From positions 186,001 to 250,000 of the forward strand of contig NZ_PZJX01000018.1 of the NCBI RefSeq assembly GCF_003034915.1: DNA of 64,000 bases. The letters run 5' to 3'. The notes beneath the pieces were generated by a model. That model did not search any database. It had not been told where the DNA came from and saw only the letters and a program-made list of their open reading frames with translations. The position numbers were made by a program, and so were the translations under genes. This stretch comes from Mesorhizobium helmanticense. Its GTDB lineage: Bacteria > Pseudomonadota > Alphaproteobacteria > Rhizobiales > Rhizobiaceae. This document shows, piece after piece, positions 1 through 7,789 of the stretch; positions within the stretch are counted from its first letter, which is position 1; every line of letters starts with the position of its first letter.

Positions 1-420
1 GCCGGCAATGGCGGCTCGATCGTCAATATGGGCTCGTCCATGGCCGGTTGGGACGTGCTCGCCGGCGGCGCCGGCTATGTCGCTTCAAAGCATGGCGTGG
101 TCGGGTTGACGCGGGTCGCAGCACTCGATGCAGCGCCCTACGGCATACGGGTCAACGCCATCTGCCCCGGCGTGATCGAGACGACGCTCGGCGTACCGGC
201 GAGCGGCGACGGCGATTTCAAGAGCAGTGTCCAGCATTTCGCCGACCGCATCCCGCTGCGCCGCATCGGCCAGCCGGACGATGTCGCGGCCGCCGTGGCC
301 TTCCTGGCCTCCGACGAGGCCAGGCATGTCACTGGCGTGGATTGGCTGATCGACGGCGGCCAGACCTTGCAGAGCTGGGCCAACGCGCCGGCCGGCGGCG
401 CGTTTCCGAAATTCAGATAG
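1..420 (+). CDS. SDR family oxidoreductase, C-terminal part (5' end outside window)
   Basis: The frame is open from the first base, so the N-terminal NAD(P)-binding half lies upstream of the window. Visible are a serine pair (SS, about residues 12-13 of the fragment), the catalytic YVASK motif (Tyr26, Lys30), NAICPG after it, and a closing DWLIDGGQ strand typical of classical SDRs. The role would be NAD(P)-dependent oxidation or reduction of a hydroxyl/keto group in the cytoplasm; the substrate cannot be told. It is convergent with the Gfo/Idh/MocA gene, only 10 nt away, so the two genes share a tight convergent end without an obvious terminator. Confidence 0.9.
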   Translation, partial: AGNGGSIVNMGSSMAGWDVLAGGAGYVASKHGVVGLTRVAALDAAPYGIRVNAICPGVIETTLGVPASGDGDFKSSVQHFADRIPLRRIGQPDDVAAAVAFLASDEARHVTGVDWLIDGGQTLQSWANAPAGGAFPKFR

Positions 421-430
421 GGGCCTCGTC

Positions 431-1501
431 TCAAAGCCGCTTTGGCGGCATTGCCTGGATGATCTGGACGGCAAGGTCGAGGTCGGCGAGACCGCCCGAA
501 AGCGGCGTGCGCGGTTTTGCTCCGGCAAGAATGCAATCGGCGAAATGCTGCCATTCGCGCCGGAATGCGGTGTCGGGGATACCCGGTATCACGCGTTCCG
601 ACCCCGTCTCGCCGGCCGCTTCGCGCACCCGCACGCTGGCCGAGGCGTTGCGGAAATAGGGGTTCTGGAAATCGATTCGCACCTCCTCGCGCTCGCCATG
701 CACATGGATCCATTCGTCCCACCATTCATATTGGGCGAGCGCCATGTCGAAGAGACAGGGAATGCCGTCATAGTCGAGCACGGCCAGAAGCTGATTCGGG
801 CCGGTCTGCTGCGCATGCACGACGCGGCTCGGCGTGCCGAAGGCGCCGCGCATGACGGCGAGGTCGTGGCTGCTCAACCCGAGCAACAGCAGGTAGAGGT
901 CGCGATAGCCGGCATGATCGGGCCCCAGCGCCGCCTCGACGCGTCGTGTGACGGCATCTCGTCCGGCCGCAAGCAGATCGGCCGGCACGTCGGCAATGCG
1001 GGTCTGCGTGTAGAGCTTGCCGTATCGGTCGAAGCGGCCGGCGAAGTCATGGACATGGATCGACTTCGGCCTGCCGATGGCGGCGATGCGCTCGAGGCCG
1101 ATCTCATAGCCGGGATCATAGAATTTCATATAGCCGACAAGGGCGATGAGGCCGCTGCGTTCGGCCTGCTCGACCAGCGGGCGTGCCTCCTCAGGCGTGA
1201 AGGCAAGCGGTTTCTCGACGATCAAATGCTTGCCGGCGCTTATGGTGTCAGCGACCATCTCGCCATGGTCGTAGGTGCAGATCACCACGGCGTCGACATC
1301 AGGATCGGCGAGCAGGGCGCGATGGTCGCCATACCGCGCCGCAATCCCGTAGTGCTCGCCGAGCTTGTCGACCGTGCCGGGTGAGATGTCGCACAGCGCG
1401 GCGATGCGAAACGCCGGCAATTCCTGGAGATAGGGCAAGTGCATCAACTGGGCGATCTCGCCGCAACCGATAACGCCAACGCCGATAACGCGATCCTGCA
1501 T
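431..1501 (-). CDS. Gfo/Idh/MocA family NAD(P)-dependent oxidoreductase
   Basis: A 356-residue protein with an N-terminal Rossmann motif (GVGVIGCGEIAQ, residues 7-18) and the family EKP motif (GKHLIVEKP, about residue 90-98), where Lys is the usual catalytic base. The C-terminal half fits the Gfo/Idh/MocA alpha/beta domain. Family members oxidise sugars, inositols or sugar phosphates. It is the last gene of a leftward operon; its ATG follows the permease stop by one base (TGACATG), indicating translational coupling. With the TIM-barrel isomerase and the sugar importer upstream it probably performs the first oxidation of the imported sugar or polyol. The substrate is not deducible. Confidence 0.85.
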   Translation of the reverse strand: MQDRVIGVGVIGCGEIAQLMHLPYLQELPAFRIAALCDISPGTVDKLGEHYGIAARYGDHRALLADPDVDAVVICTYDHGEMVADTISAGKHLIVEKPLAFTPEEARPLVEQAERSGLIALVGYMKFYDPGYEIGLERIAAIGRPKSIHVHDFAGRFDRYGKLYTQTRIADVPADLLAAGRDAVTRRVEAALGPDHAGYRDLYLLLLGLSSHDLAVMRGAFGTPSRVVHAQQTGPNQLLAVLDYDGIPCLFDMALAQYEWWDEWIHVHGEREEVRIDFQNPYFRNASASVRVREAAGETGSERVIPGIPDTAFRREWQHFADCILAGAKPRTPLSGGLADLDLAVQIIQAMPPKRL

Positions 1502-1502
1502 G

Positions 1503-2396
1503 TCAACCCTTAACGGCGCCGGCCGTCAGGCCGGCGATGAACTGCCGTTGCATGGCGATGAAGACGACGATCACCGGCAGTGTCGTGATCGTCAGCGCGG
1601 CGAAGTAGAGCGTCCAGAGCGAGTCGTACTGCTGGAAGAAGCTGACCAGCCCGAGCGGGATGGTCTGCACGGACGGGTCGCGCAGCAGGAGGAAGGCGAG
1701 GAAGAAATCGTTCCAGATTTCGATGAAGCCGAAGATCAGGATCAGGGCCACGCCCGGCCGGATCAGTGGCAGCATGATGTGGATCAGGATCGCCAGCCGG
1801 CTGGCGCCATCGACACGCGCGGCGTCTTCCAGATCGGCGGGCAGCGTGACGAAGAAGCTGCGCAGGATGAAGACCGACAGCGGCAATGACGTCGCGGCGT
1901 AGACGAAGGCGATGCCGAGTCGGTTGTTGATCAGGCCAAGATCGCGCGCCACCATGAACAGCGGAATGGCCATGACTTGCGGCGGCACCAGCATCGCCGC
2001 CACCGCCACCGCCAGCACAAGGCCGCGTCCGGGAAAGCGAAGACGGGCCAGCGCATAGGCGCAGGGCGTCGCCACCGCCACCAGGATGATCAAGGCAGAG
2101 CCGGTGACGAAGACGCTGCTGACGATGCGCGATCCCATGCCGGCAATGCGCCAGGCATCGACATAGTTCTGGAACACCAGGCTCGATGGCGGCCCCCAGA
2201 TGTTGCTCAGCATTTCCTGCTTTGTCTTGAGCGAGCCGAACAGCACCCAGAGCAGCGGATAGATCGTCTCAAGGAGCACAAGCACGAGCGCGGCATAGAT
2301 GCCGACGAGTTCGAGAACGCCGCGCGCGCCGAGGCGGTGGCGATGGCTGGCCATGCCGTTGCCAAGCGGGAGAGAAGGGTTGGCCGAGCCGCTCAT
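1503..2396 (-). CDS. Carbohydrate ABC transporter permease (MalG type)
   Basis: 297 residues starting MSGSANPS. I chose this ATG because it overlaps the stop of the upstream permease (TGATG) and gives normal family length; an open frame continues further upstream but is only the shadow of that neighbour. About six hydrophobic segments are visible, and the cytoplasmic EAA loop reads EDAARVDGASR followed by HIMLPLIRPG. The protein forms the inner-membrane channel with the MalF-type partner. It should receive substrate from the binding protein at 4357-5700. No ATPase is encoded in this operon, so a shared UgpC/MsmK-type ATPase is needed; the one at 14000-15100 is a candidate. Confidence 0.88.
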   Translation of the reverse strand: MSGSANPSLPLGNGMASHRHRLGARGVLELVGIYAALVLVLLETIYPLLWVLFGSLKTKQEMLSNIWGPPSSLVFQNYVDAWRIAGMGSRIVSSVFVTGSALIILVAVATPCAYALARLRFPGRGLVLAVAVAAMLVPPQVMAIPLFMVARDLGLINNRLGIAFVYAATSLPLSVFILRSFFVTLPADLEDAARVDGASRLAILIHIMLPLIRPGVALILIFGFIEIWNDFFLAFLLLRDPSVQTIPLGLVSFFQQYDSLWTLYFAALTITTLPVIVVFIAMQRQFIAGLTAGAVKG

Positions 2397-3325
2397 CAGA
2401 CGTCCAGCTTCTGGCGCCGCATCAGGGCGAGCAGGCCGACGCTGGCCAGCCCGACGATCAGGAAGAGCACGTAACCGATGGCCGCGGCATAACTCATGGC
2501 GCCGTCCTGGAAGGCCTTGCTCATCATGTAGGTGAGCACGACCTCGGTGGCGTGGTTCGGTCCGCCCTTGGTCAGGACATAGACGATGTCGAAGTTGCGC
2601 ACGAAGGCGCCGGAAAGGCCGAGAATGGTGTTGATGAAGACGATCGGCATCATCATCGGCAGAGTGACATGCCAGAAGCGCTGGACCGGTCCGGCGCCGT
2701 CCATCTTTGCCGATTCGTAGAGTTCGGACGGGATCGTCTGCAGCCCCGCAAGATAGATCACGGCGTGGAAGCCCAGCCACTTCCAGACATCGACGACGAT
2801 GATCGAATAGAGCGCGATATTGGCATCGCCTAGCCAGGACTGTTTCAGTGCGCCGAGGCCGAACAGATCGAGCGCGCCATTGAGCAGCCCGAAGACCGGA
2901 TTGTAGATCCAGGACCAGAGCAGTCCGACGGCCACGAACGACATCGTCACCGGGATGAAAGCGGCGGCGCGAAAGAAGGTGCGGCCGACGAGCGCCCGGT
3001 CGAGAAGCAGCGCCAGCCCGAGACCCAGCACGTTCTTGAGCACGACGACGGCGACGACGAAAATCAGATTGTTGCGCAGCGCGCCGAGGAAAATGCGGTC
3101 ATGCGCGAGGCGTTGATAGTTCGAGAAGCCTGCCCAGGTCGGGTCGGAAAACCCGTCCCAATTGTGCAGGCTGAGCCAGAAACCGTTGACGAAGGGCCAG
3201 AGGTAGAACAGGCAAAAGAGGATCGCGGCGGGCAGGATCATGACGAAGGCGACCGCGCCGTCGCCCGAAACGAAGCGCCCGAAACGGCTCGCGGAAGGAG
3301 CCGTCTCTTGCGGTCGCGTGCTCAT
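2396..3325 (-). CDS. Carbohydrate ABC transporter permease (MalF/UgpA type)
   Basis: 309 residues with a cytoplasmic N-terminus, a first membrane segment near residues 25-45 and five more hydrophobic segments. The EAA loop reads YESAKMDGAGPVQRFWHV followed by TLPMMMP. It is the first permease of the operon. Its ATG overlaps the stop of the isomerase gene (ATGA), and its own stop overlaps the start of the MalG-type permease by one base, so the two permeases and the isomerase are probably translated as a unit. Family knowledge places it as half of a type I ABC importer for mono- or oligosaccharides or glycerol phosphates. Confidence 0.88.
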   Translation of the reverse strand: MSTRPQETAPSASRFGRFVSGDGAVAFVMILPAAILFCLFYLWPFVNGFWLSLHNWDGFSDPTWAGFSNYQRLAHDRIFLGALRNNLIFVVAVVVLKNVLGLGLALLLDRALVGRTFFRAAAFIPVTMSFVAVGLLWSWIYNPVFGLLNGALDLFGLGALKQSWLGDANIALYSIIVVDVWKWLGFHAVIYLAGLQTIPSELYESAKMDGAGPVQRFWHVTLPMMMPIVFINTILGLSGAFVRNFDIVYVLTKGGPNHATEVVLTYMMSKAFQDGAMSYAAAIGYVLFLIVGLASVGLLALMRRQKLDV

Positions 3326-4260
3326 GCGCCCTTCGCGGTTTTCGGCGTCAGCACCAGCCCGAGCGTGTCGCTGATATAGGCGATGCTTTCCAGCGTGCTC
3401 TGCTCGGCCGTCTTCTTCGAAGCGTCCAGCTCGATGATGGCGAGGCCGTCATAGTTCGCGTCGAGCAGCACGTCGACAATGCCGGCAAGGTCGACGACGC
3501 CGGCGCCGAGTTCGCAAAAGGCGCCGTAGCGGTCATAGCCTTTCAGCGCCGGATCGACCTTGGTGTCCTTGAAGTGCATGTAGCGCACGGCCGAAATATA
3601 GGTTCTGACCGCATCGACCGGATCGGAGTTGGTATGGGCAAGATGCGCCGGATCGATGCAGAGGCCGGCGAGGTCCGTGTCGAGTTCATCCATCATCCGG
3701 TCGAGCTGGTCACGGCGTTCGATGAAGGTGTCGAGATGCGGGTGATAGACCGTCTCGATGCCGAGGTCCTTGGTCCGCTTGCCGATATCCTCGAGCGCGC
3801 GGCAAAAAGCGCGGTAGTCGTCGGCCGTGTGAGGGCCGGCAATGGCTTCCGATGGGCCGCCGCCCAGAACCAGCACCGGCGAGCCGAAGCCCTTCAGCAT
3901 CCGGGTCAGCGCGACAAGCACATCGCGCTCATAGGGCCAGGCGACAGGGTTGGTGAAGATCGCGTTCACATAGAAGGAGGACAGCTTGATGCCATACTCG
4001 CTCTGGCCTTCCGAGAGCAGCGCGTAGCGCCGCAGAATGTCGGTGTCGGTGGTGACCCCCATCGGCGCCTGGTTGCCGAGCTGCATGTATTTGCGGGCGT
4101 ACTGGTCCGAGAGGCTGGTGAAGGCGAGGATCTCGAACCAGCCGAAACCCTGATCGGCCAGGAATTTGATTGCTGGCCTGAGCGGAAGGCCGGTCAGGTC
4201 CCAACTGTTCAGGTGATAACCGATCGAGAAGCGCTGCCGCTCGGCGCGATTTTTCGTCAT
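3322..4260 (-). CDS. Sugar phosphate isomerase/epimerase-like TIM-barrel protein
   Basis: 312 residues of the xylose isomerase-like / AP endonuclease 2 superfamily (IolE, IolI and related isomerases). Candidate metal ligands occur in the expected order: YHPHLDTF (His), CIDPAHLAH (Asp/His), HFKDTK (His/Asp) and IIELDAS (Glu near the C-terminus). It lies between the binding protein and the permeases of a sugar importer and overlaps the MalF-type permease by 4 nt. The usual reaction of relatives is isomerisation, epimerisation or dehydration of a keto-sugar or inosose, a good partner for the Gfo/Idh/MocA dehydrogenase at the operon end. The exact substrate is unknown. Confidence 0.82.
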   Translation of the reverse strand: MTKNRAERQRFSIGYHLNSWDLTGLPLRPAIKFLADQGFGWFEILAFTSLSDQYARKYMQLGNQAPMGVTTDTDILRRYALLSEGQSEYGIKLSSFYVNAIFTNPVAWPYERDVLVALTRMLKGFGSPVLVLGGGPSEAIAGPHTADDYRAFCRALEDIGKRTKDLGIETVYHPHLDTFIERRDQLDRMMDELDTDLAGLCIDPAHLAHTNSDPVDAVRTYISAVRYMHFKDTKVDPALKGYDRYGAFCELGAGVVDLAGIVDVLLDANYDGLAIIELDASKKTAEQSTLESIAYISDTLGLVLTPKTAKGA

Positions 4261-4284
4261 GTTCCCTTGTCTCCGGTAGGGGAG

Positions 4285-4312
4285 GCAGCCCGAGACGGGC
4301 GGCCCCTTTTGT
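4285..4312 (-). terminator. Hairpin downstream of the binding-protein gene
   Basis: GCCCG-aga-CGGGC (4288-4300) with further imperfect G/C pairing outside it lies between the stop of the binding-protein gene (4357) and the start of the isomerase (4260). Its position, directly 3' of a first-gene binding protein, fits an intercistronic stem-loop that protects the upstream message or attenuates the downstream one. The T-run (4307-4314) is on the plus strand, so this is not a classic terminator for the leftward transcript. Confidence 0.4.
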
Positions 4313-4356
4313 TTGATGGCTGGGTTTCATGCCTGCCAGGTCAGCCGAATGCGAGG

Positions 4357-5700
4357 TCACTTGGGCGGCCAGTTGCCCTGCGCCTTGAGGTCGTCGAAGG
4401 TGGTCTGGATCGAGGCCGCGGCATCCTCTGGCGTCGTCGTGCCGCCGACGATGCCGGCGATTGCCGAGGCCGTGGCTGTCGCGACTTCCGATGGCCAGAT
4501 CCAGTCGAGGAACTTAATCGTGCTCGGGAAGGCCTCCTTGCGCAGCTCGACGGCATAGGCGTCGTCAACCTGCGGCACACCCTTGATCGAAGCCGCGATC
4601 GGCTGCTCCGGCGCAAGATAGAGCGTCGCCACCTCCGGCCGGGTCAGATATTCGATGAACTTGACGGCTGCATCGAGCTTCTCGGGCGGGATCGACGAGG
4701 CCACGCAGATACCGTTGTCGGCGCCGCCGCCATGGCCTGGCGCGCCCGCTGTTCCCTCCATTTTCGGGAAGGCAAAGACGCCCCATTTGAAGTCCTTGAC
4801 GCTCGTCTGGAGTGACGGGATTTCCCAGGTGCCGCCATAATACATGGCGCTCTTGCCGGCCGCGAAGGCCGCCCGCATGCCGTCCTGGTCGACGGAAAGC
4901 GAATCCTTGGAAAGGATGCCGTCATCGACCCATTGCTTGATCAGCTTGAACCCTTCGACATCAGGTGCATCGGTGAACTTCGCCGTGCCTTCCAGGTTCT
5001 TCTGGGTCTTGCCGACCGGGTCGCCCGAGGCCTGCGAAAAGGTCTCGAAATACCACATCGGCCACATCACGGTGTTCGAGCCCTGATGCAGCAGCGGGAT
5101 CACGCCCTCGGTCTTGAACTTCGGCACCGCCGCCTTCAGGTCGGCATAGGTCGGCGGCACCTTGATGCCGAGCTTCTGGAAGAGATCGACATTGTAGAAG
5201 ATCGTCGATGTCGACAGGGTGGAGATGGGAACGCCGTAGACCTGGCCGCTGATCGTGAAGGCGCCAAGAGCCGCGGCATCGATCCTGTCCTGGAACGGCT
5301 TGATCTTGTCGGTGATCGGCATCACCAGCTTGCGCCTGACATAGGCGCCATTGGTGTAGAAGGCCGGGCAGGCGATCAGGTCCATCTCCTGGCTGGCGAG
5401 CTTGGCGGTCATCACGCGCTGGATGGAATCGGTCTGCGGCCCCTGCGCGTCCCACTCGACCGCCGAGATGTCGGGATTGGCTTTGAGGAAACCGTCGATA
5501 ACCTGCTGCTGGATCTTCTTCTGCTCGTCCGGCGCCTGACGCGGAGCGAGCTGGTCGAGGGCCGAACCGCCGAAAACCTTGAGCGTGATCCCGTCGGCAT
5601 GGACGGTGCCGGGCATCGCGATCAGGCTCAGGCTGAGCAGTGCGGTAGCAAGGATGGCGGGGCGTTTTGAACGATGGGTCACTCTCTGCTGAAGGGGCAT
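4357..5700 (-). CDS. Extracellular solute-binding protein of a carbohydrate ABC importer
   Basis: 447 residues from MPLQQRV. I chose the ATG at 5700 because AGGAG lies 8-12 nt upstream and because a Sec signal peptide follows directly (basic RSKR, hydrophobic ILATALLSLSLIAMP, likely cleavage after VHA near residue 35). The mature part looks like a family 1 (MalE/UgpB-like) binding protein, with aromatic stretches such as MWPMWYFETF and YYGGTWEIP that often form sugar sites. It is the first gene of the leftward operon with the isomerase, two permeases and the dehydrogenase. It acts in the periplasm and hands substrate to the permeases. Confidence 0.88.
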   Translation of the reverse strand: MPLQQRVTHRSKRPAILATALLSLSLIAMPGTVHADGITLKVFGGSALDQLAPRQAPDEQKKIQQQVIDGFLKANPDISAVEWDAQGPQTDSIQRVMTAKLASQEMDLIACPAFYTNGAYVRRKLVMPITDKIKPFQDRIDAAALGAFTISGQVYGVPISTLSTSTIFYNVDLFQKLGIKVPPTYADLKAAVPKFKTEGVIPLLHQGSNTVMWPMWYFETFSQASGDPVGKTQKNLEGTAKFTDAPDVEGFKLIKQWVDDGILSKDSLSVDQDGMRAAFAAGKSAMYYGGTWEIPSLQTSVKDFKWGVFAFPKMEGTAGAPGHGGGADNGICVASSIPPEKLDAAVKFIEYLTRPEVATLYLAPEQPIAASIKGVPQVDDAYAVELRKEAFPSTIKFLDWIWPSEVATATASAIAGIVGGTTTPEDAAASIQTTFDDLKAQGNWPPK

Positions 5701-5739
5701 CTGGCTCTCCTTTACGCCAATGCCGAGGGGCAACCTCGG

Positions 5740-5773
5740 GACCAAGATCGTTGATGGTCATATGATCTTGGTC
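5740..5773. promoter_or_regulatory. Perfect 10-bp inverted repeat, candidate operator
   Basis: GACCAAGATC (5740-5749) and GATCTTGGTC (5764-5773) are exact inverted copies separated by 14 bp, about two helical turns centre to centre. The repeat lies 40-73 bp upstream of the binding-protein start and just downstream of a leftward TTGACA (5794 to 5789). That is where a repressor or activator of the leftward operon would bind. No regulator gene lies next to it. Confidence 0.55.
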
Positions 5774-6000
5774 GCCTGTTTAGAATTTTGTCAATCGGGT
5801 AGATGTGCCTCTTGTTTGATCAGCCCCGGGTCGGAGTTGGGCAGATACGCGCGCAGATTGCCGCGCCGGGCGGCTCGCCCTGTCCGGTTGAGTGTTGCGA
5901 CCTCGGCCGCTGCGGCGGAGCTGGCGAGGCGCTTAACGCCCGGCTGGCCGAGAACGCCTTGGATGCAGGTTGACAAAAACCCAGCGCGCCATTAATCCGT

Positions 6001-6014
6001 ATATTGGATGCAAT
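6001..6014. promoter_or_regulatory. Candidate GntR/FCD box 1
   Basis: ATATTGGATGCAAT matches the box found at three other places in the window (consensus ATATTGGATACAAT). It is 69 bp upstream of the racemase start. An in-frame ATT-type start at 6008 would lie inside the box, which supports choosing the later ATG at 6083. Confidence 0.55.
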
Positions 6015-6082
6015 TTCTTGAGAACCTGTGCGAAGGGGCCGTATCCGCCGGCAGTTGCGTCATAATTCTGAGGATGCCGTCA

Positions 6083-7111
6083 ATGAACCTGGATCGCGTC
6101 ATTACCGTCGTCGGAGCCCATGCCGAGGGCGAGGTGGGTCGGGTCATCACCGGCGGCGTTCTGCCGCCGCGTGGCGCGACGATGTTCGAGCGCATGGAGG
6201 CGCTGGAACGCGACAGCGCCTGGCTGCGCAACATGCTGCTGTTCGACCCGCGCGGCAGCGTCAACGCGGCCGTCAACCTCATCACGCCGCCGATACGCGC
6301 CGATGCCGATATCGGCATGATCGTCATGGAGTCCGACTATTTTGTGCCGATGTCGGGCTCGAACCTGATCTGCACGGTCACGGTCGCCCTCGAGGCTGGC
6401 ATGATCCCGATGCGCGGCGCCAAGACCATCGTCAGGGTCGATACGCCGGCCGGTCTCGTCGAGGTCGAGGCGGATTGCAGCGGCGGCAAGTGCCGCCGCA
6501 TCACATTCCGCAACATCCCGTCCTTCGTCATGCATCGCGACCGGATGGTCGAGGTGCCCGGGATCGGGTCGCTGCGGGTCGACGTCGCCTATGGCGGCAT
6601 GATCTACTGCATCGTCGATGCGCAGGACGTCGGCGTGACGCTGGCCCGCGACGAGGCGCGCGACCTGATCGGGCTAGGCGAGGCCATCAAGGCCGCCGCC
6701 GCCGAACAGCTTCCCTCGATCCATCCGGAGAACCCGTCGATCAACACCATCAACCAGACGGAATTCGCCGGCCCGTTGCGGATCGTCGATGGCGTGAAGA
6801 CCTCGAAAAACGCCGTGGTCGTTTCTCCCGGCCGGCTCGACCGCTGCCCATGCGGCACGGGAACCTCCGCGCGGATGGCCTTGCTGCATGCGCGCGGCGA
6901 CCTCGCCGTGGGCGAGAAGTTCCGGCATACCTCGATACTCGACACCGTCTTCGATTGCCGCATCGTTGAGACGGCCATGGCTGGCAGTGTTCCCGCGGTG
7001 GTGACCGAGGTATCCGGGCGCGCCTGGCTGACCGGAGTGAGCCACTACGGAGTGGATCCCGAGGATCCGTTCCCCGAGGGCTACCGACTGTCGGACACCT
7101 GGTTCAGGTAG
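6083..7111 (+). CDS. Proline racemase family protein, Ser/Cys type (probable hydroxyproline epimerase or 3-hydroxyproline dehydratase)
   Basis: 342 residues from MNLDRVITVV. This ATG has GAGGA eight bases upstream and gives the family N-terminus ending in HAEGE. The first catalytic position, normally Cys in MCGHG, is Ser91 in VPMSGSN. The second is intact (Cys257 in CPCGTGTS). Family knowledge: Cys/Cys enzymes are proline racemases or 4-hydroxyproline 2-epimerases, while Ser/Cys variants have been tied to 4-hydroxyproline epimerase and/or trans-3-hydroxy-L-proline dehydratase activity. It heads a cluster with a DapA-family lyase, an aldehyde dehydrogenase and a GntR regulator, matching hydroxyproline catabolism. 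Which reaction it performs is open. Confidence 0.85.
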   Translation: MNLDRVITVVGAHAEGEVGRVITGGVLPPRGATMFERMEALERDSAWLRNMLLFDPRGSVNAAVNLITPPIRADADIGMIVMESDYFVPMSGSNLICTVTVALEAGMIPMRGAKTIVRVDTPAGLVEVEADCSGGKCRRITFRNIPSFVMHRDRMVEVPGIGSLRVDVAYGGMIYCIVDAQDVGVTLARDEARDLIGLGEAIKAAAAEQLPSIHPENPSINTINQTEFAGPLRIVDGVKTSKNAVVVSPGRLDRCPCGTGTSARMALLHARGDLAVGEKFRHTSILDTVFDCRIVETAMAGSVPAVVTEVSGRAWLTGVSHYGVDPEDPFPEGYRLSDTWFR

Positions 7112-7204
7112 CCGACGTGTACAGGTAACCGCCGGTACATTTTGCCGGCTAATCAGACCACGCAAGACGATCACGCAACACGAACCGGACAGGCAAGCAA
7201 GCCG

Positions 7205-7789
7205 ATGACGACACTAGGGAATACCGACCTGACCTGGCTCAACCCGCCGCCGCACCACGCGTTTGGCGACAACACGCTGCATGTCCGCACCGGCAAGGAG
7301 ACTGATTTCTGGCGCGAGACATTCTACGATTTCTGGCGCGACAATGGTCATTTCCTGTGTCGCCAGGTCGAAGGCGACTTTAGCGCCGAGGTCACGGTCA
7401 GGGGCGACTATAAGGTGCTTTACGACCAGGCCGGATTGATGGTCCGGCTGAGCGAGACGCACTGGGTCAAGGCCGGTATCGAATTCACCGACGGACTGAT
7501 GTATTTTTCCGTCGTGGTCACCAACGACGCGTCCGACTGGTCGCTGGTCAGCATTCCGGCAAGTCCGGACGGCATCAGGATCCGCCTGACCCGCCACGCT
7601 GAAGCGATCCGCGTTCAATATCTGGATGCGTCCGACGGCCACTGGAAGCCGGTGCGGCTTGCCTACTTCCCGCCCTCGAAAACGGTCGACGTCGGCATGA
7701 TGTGCTGTTCGCCGCAACGCGAGGGTTTCGAGGTCACATTCAGCGATTTCTCGGTCGGCGCGGCGATTTCGAGGGAACTCCATGACTGA
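7205..7789 (+). CDS. DUF1349 domain-containing protein
   Basis: 194 residues from MTTLGNTDL; an upstream in-frame start at 7142 would add 21 low-complexity residues. The sequence fits the DUF1349 (concanavalin A-like, beta-sandwich) family: FWRETFYDFWRDNGHF near the start, AEVTVRGDYKVLYDQAGLM, WVKAGIEF, then a terminal FEVTFSDFSVG. There is no signal peptide, so it is probably cytoplasmic. Relatives have no settled function; the fold suggests carbohydrate or other ligand binding. Its stop overlaps the following Gfo/Idh/MocA start by 8 nt, so the two are translationally coupled and probably act on the same compound. Confidence 0.75.
   Translation: MTTLGNTDLTWLNPPPHHAFGDNTLHVRTGKETDFWRETFYDFWRDNGHFLCRQVEGDFSAEVTVRGDYKVLYDQAGLMVRLSETHWVKAGIEFTDGLMYFSVVVTNDASDWSLVSIPASPDGIRIRLTRHAEAIRVQYLDASDGHWKPVRLAYFPPSKTVDVGMMCCSPQREGFEVTFSDFSVGAAISRELHD

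Larger units (their letters stand above)
5701..6082. other. Divergent intergenic control region
   Basis: No credible gene is present. The left part holds the leftward promoter region (TTGACA at 5794-5789 on the minus strand) and the 10-bp inverted repeat. The middle (about 5815-5970) is GC-rich and featureless to me. The right end holds the GntR-type box at 6001-6014 in front of the racemase gene. Confidence 0.5.

Noticed and set aside
3574..4815. Long open frame (413 codons) on the plus strand
   Set aside because: It lies opposite the isomerase and binding-protein genes, is rich in Arg/Gly/Asp without any family motif, and is an expected antisense shadow in high-GC DNA.
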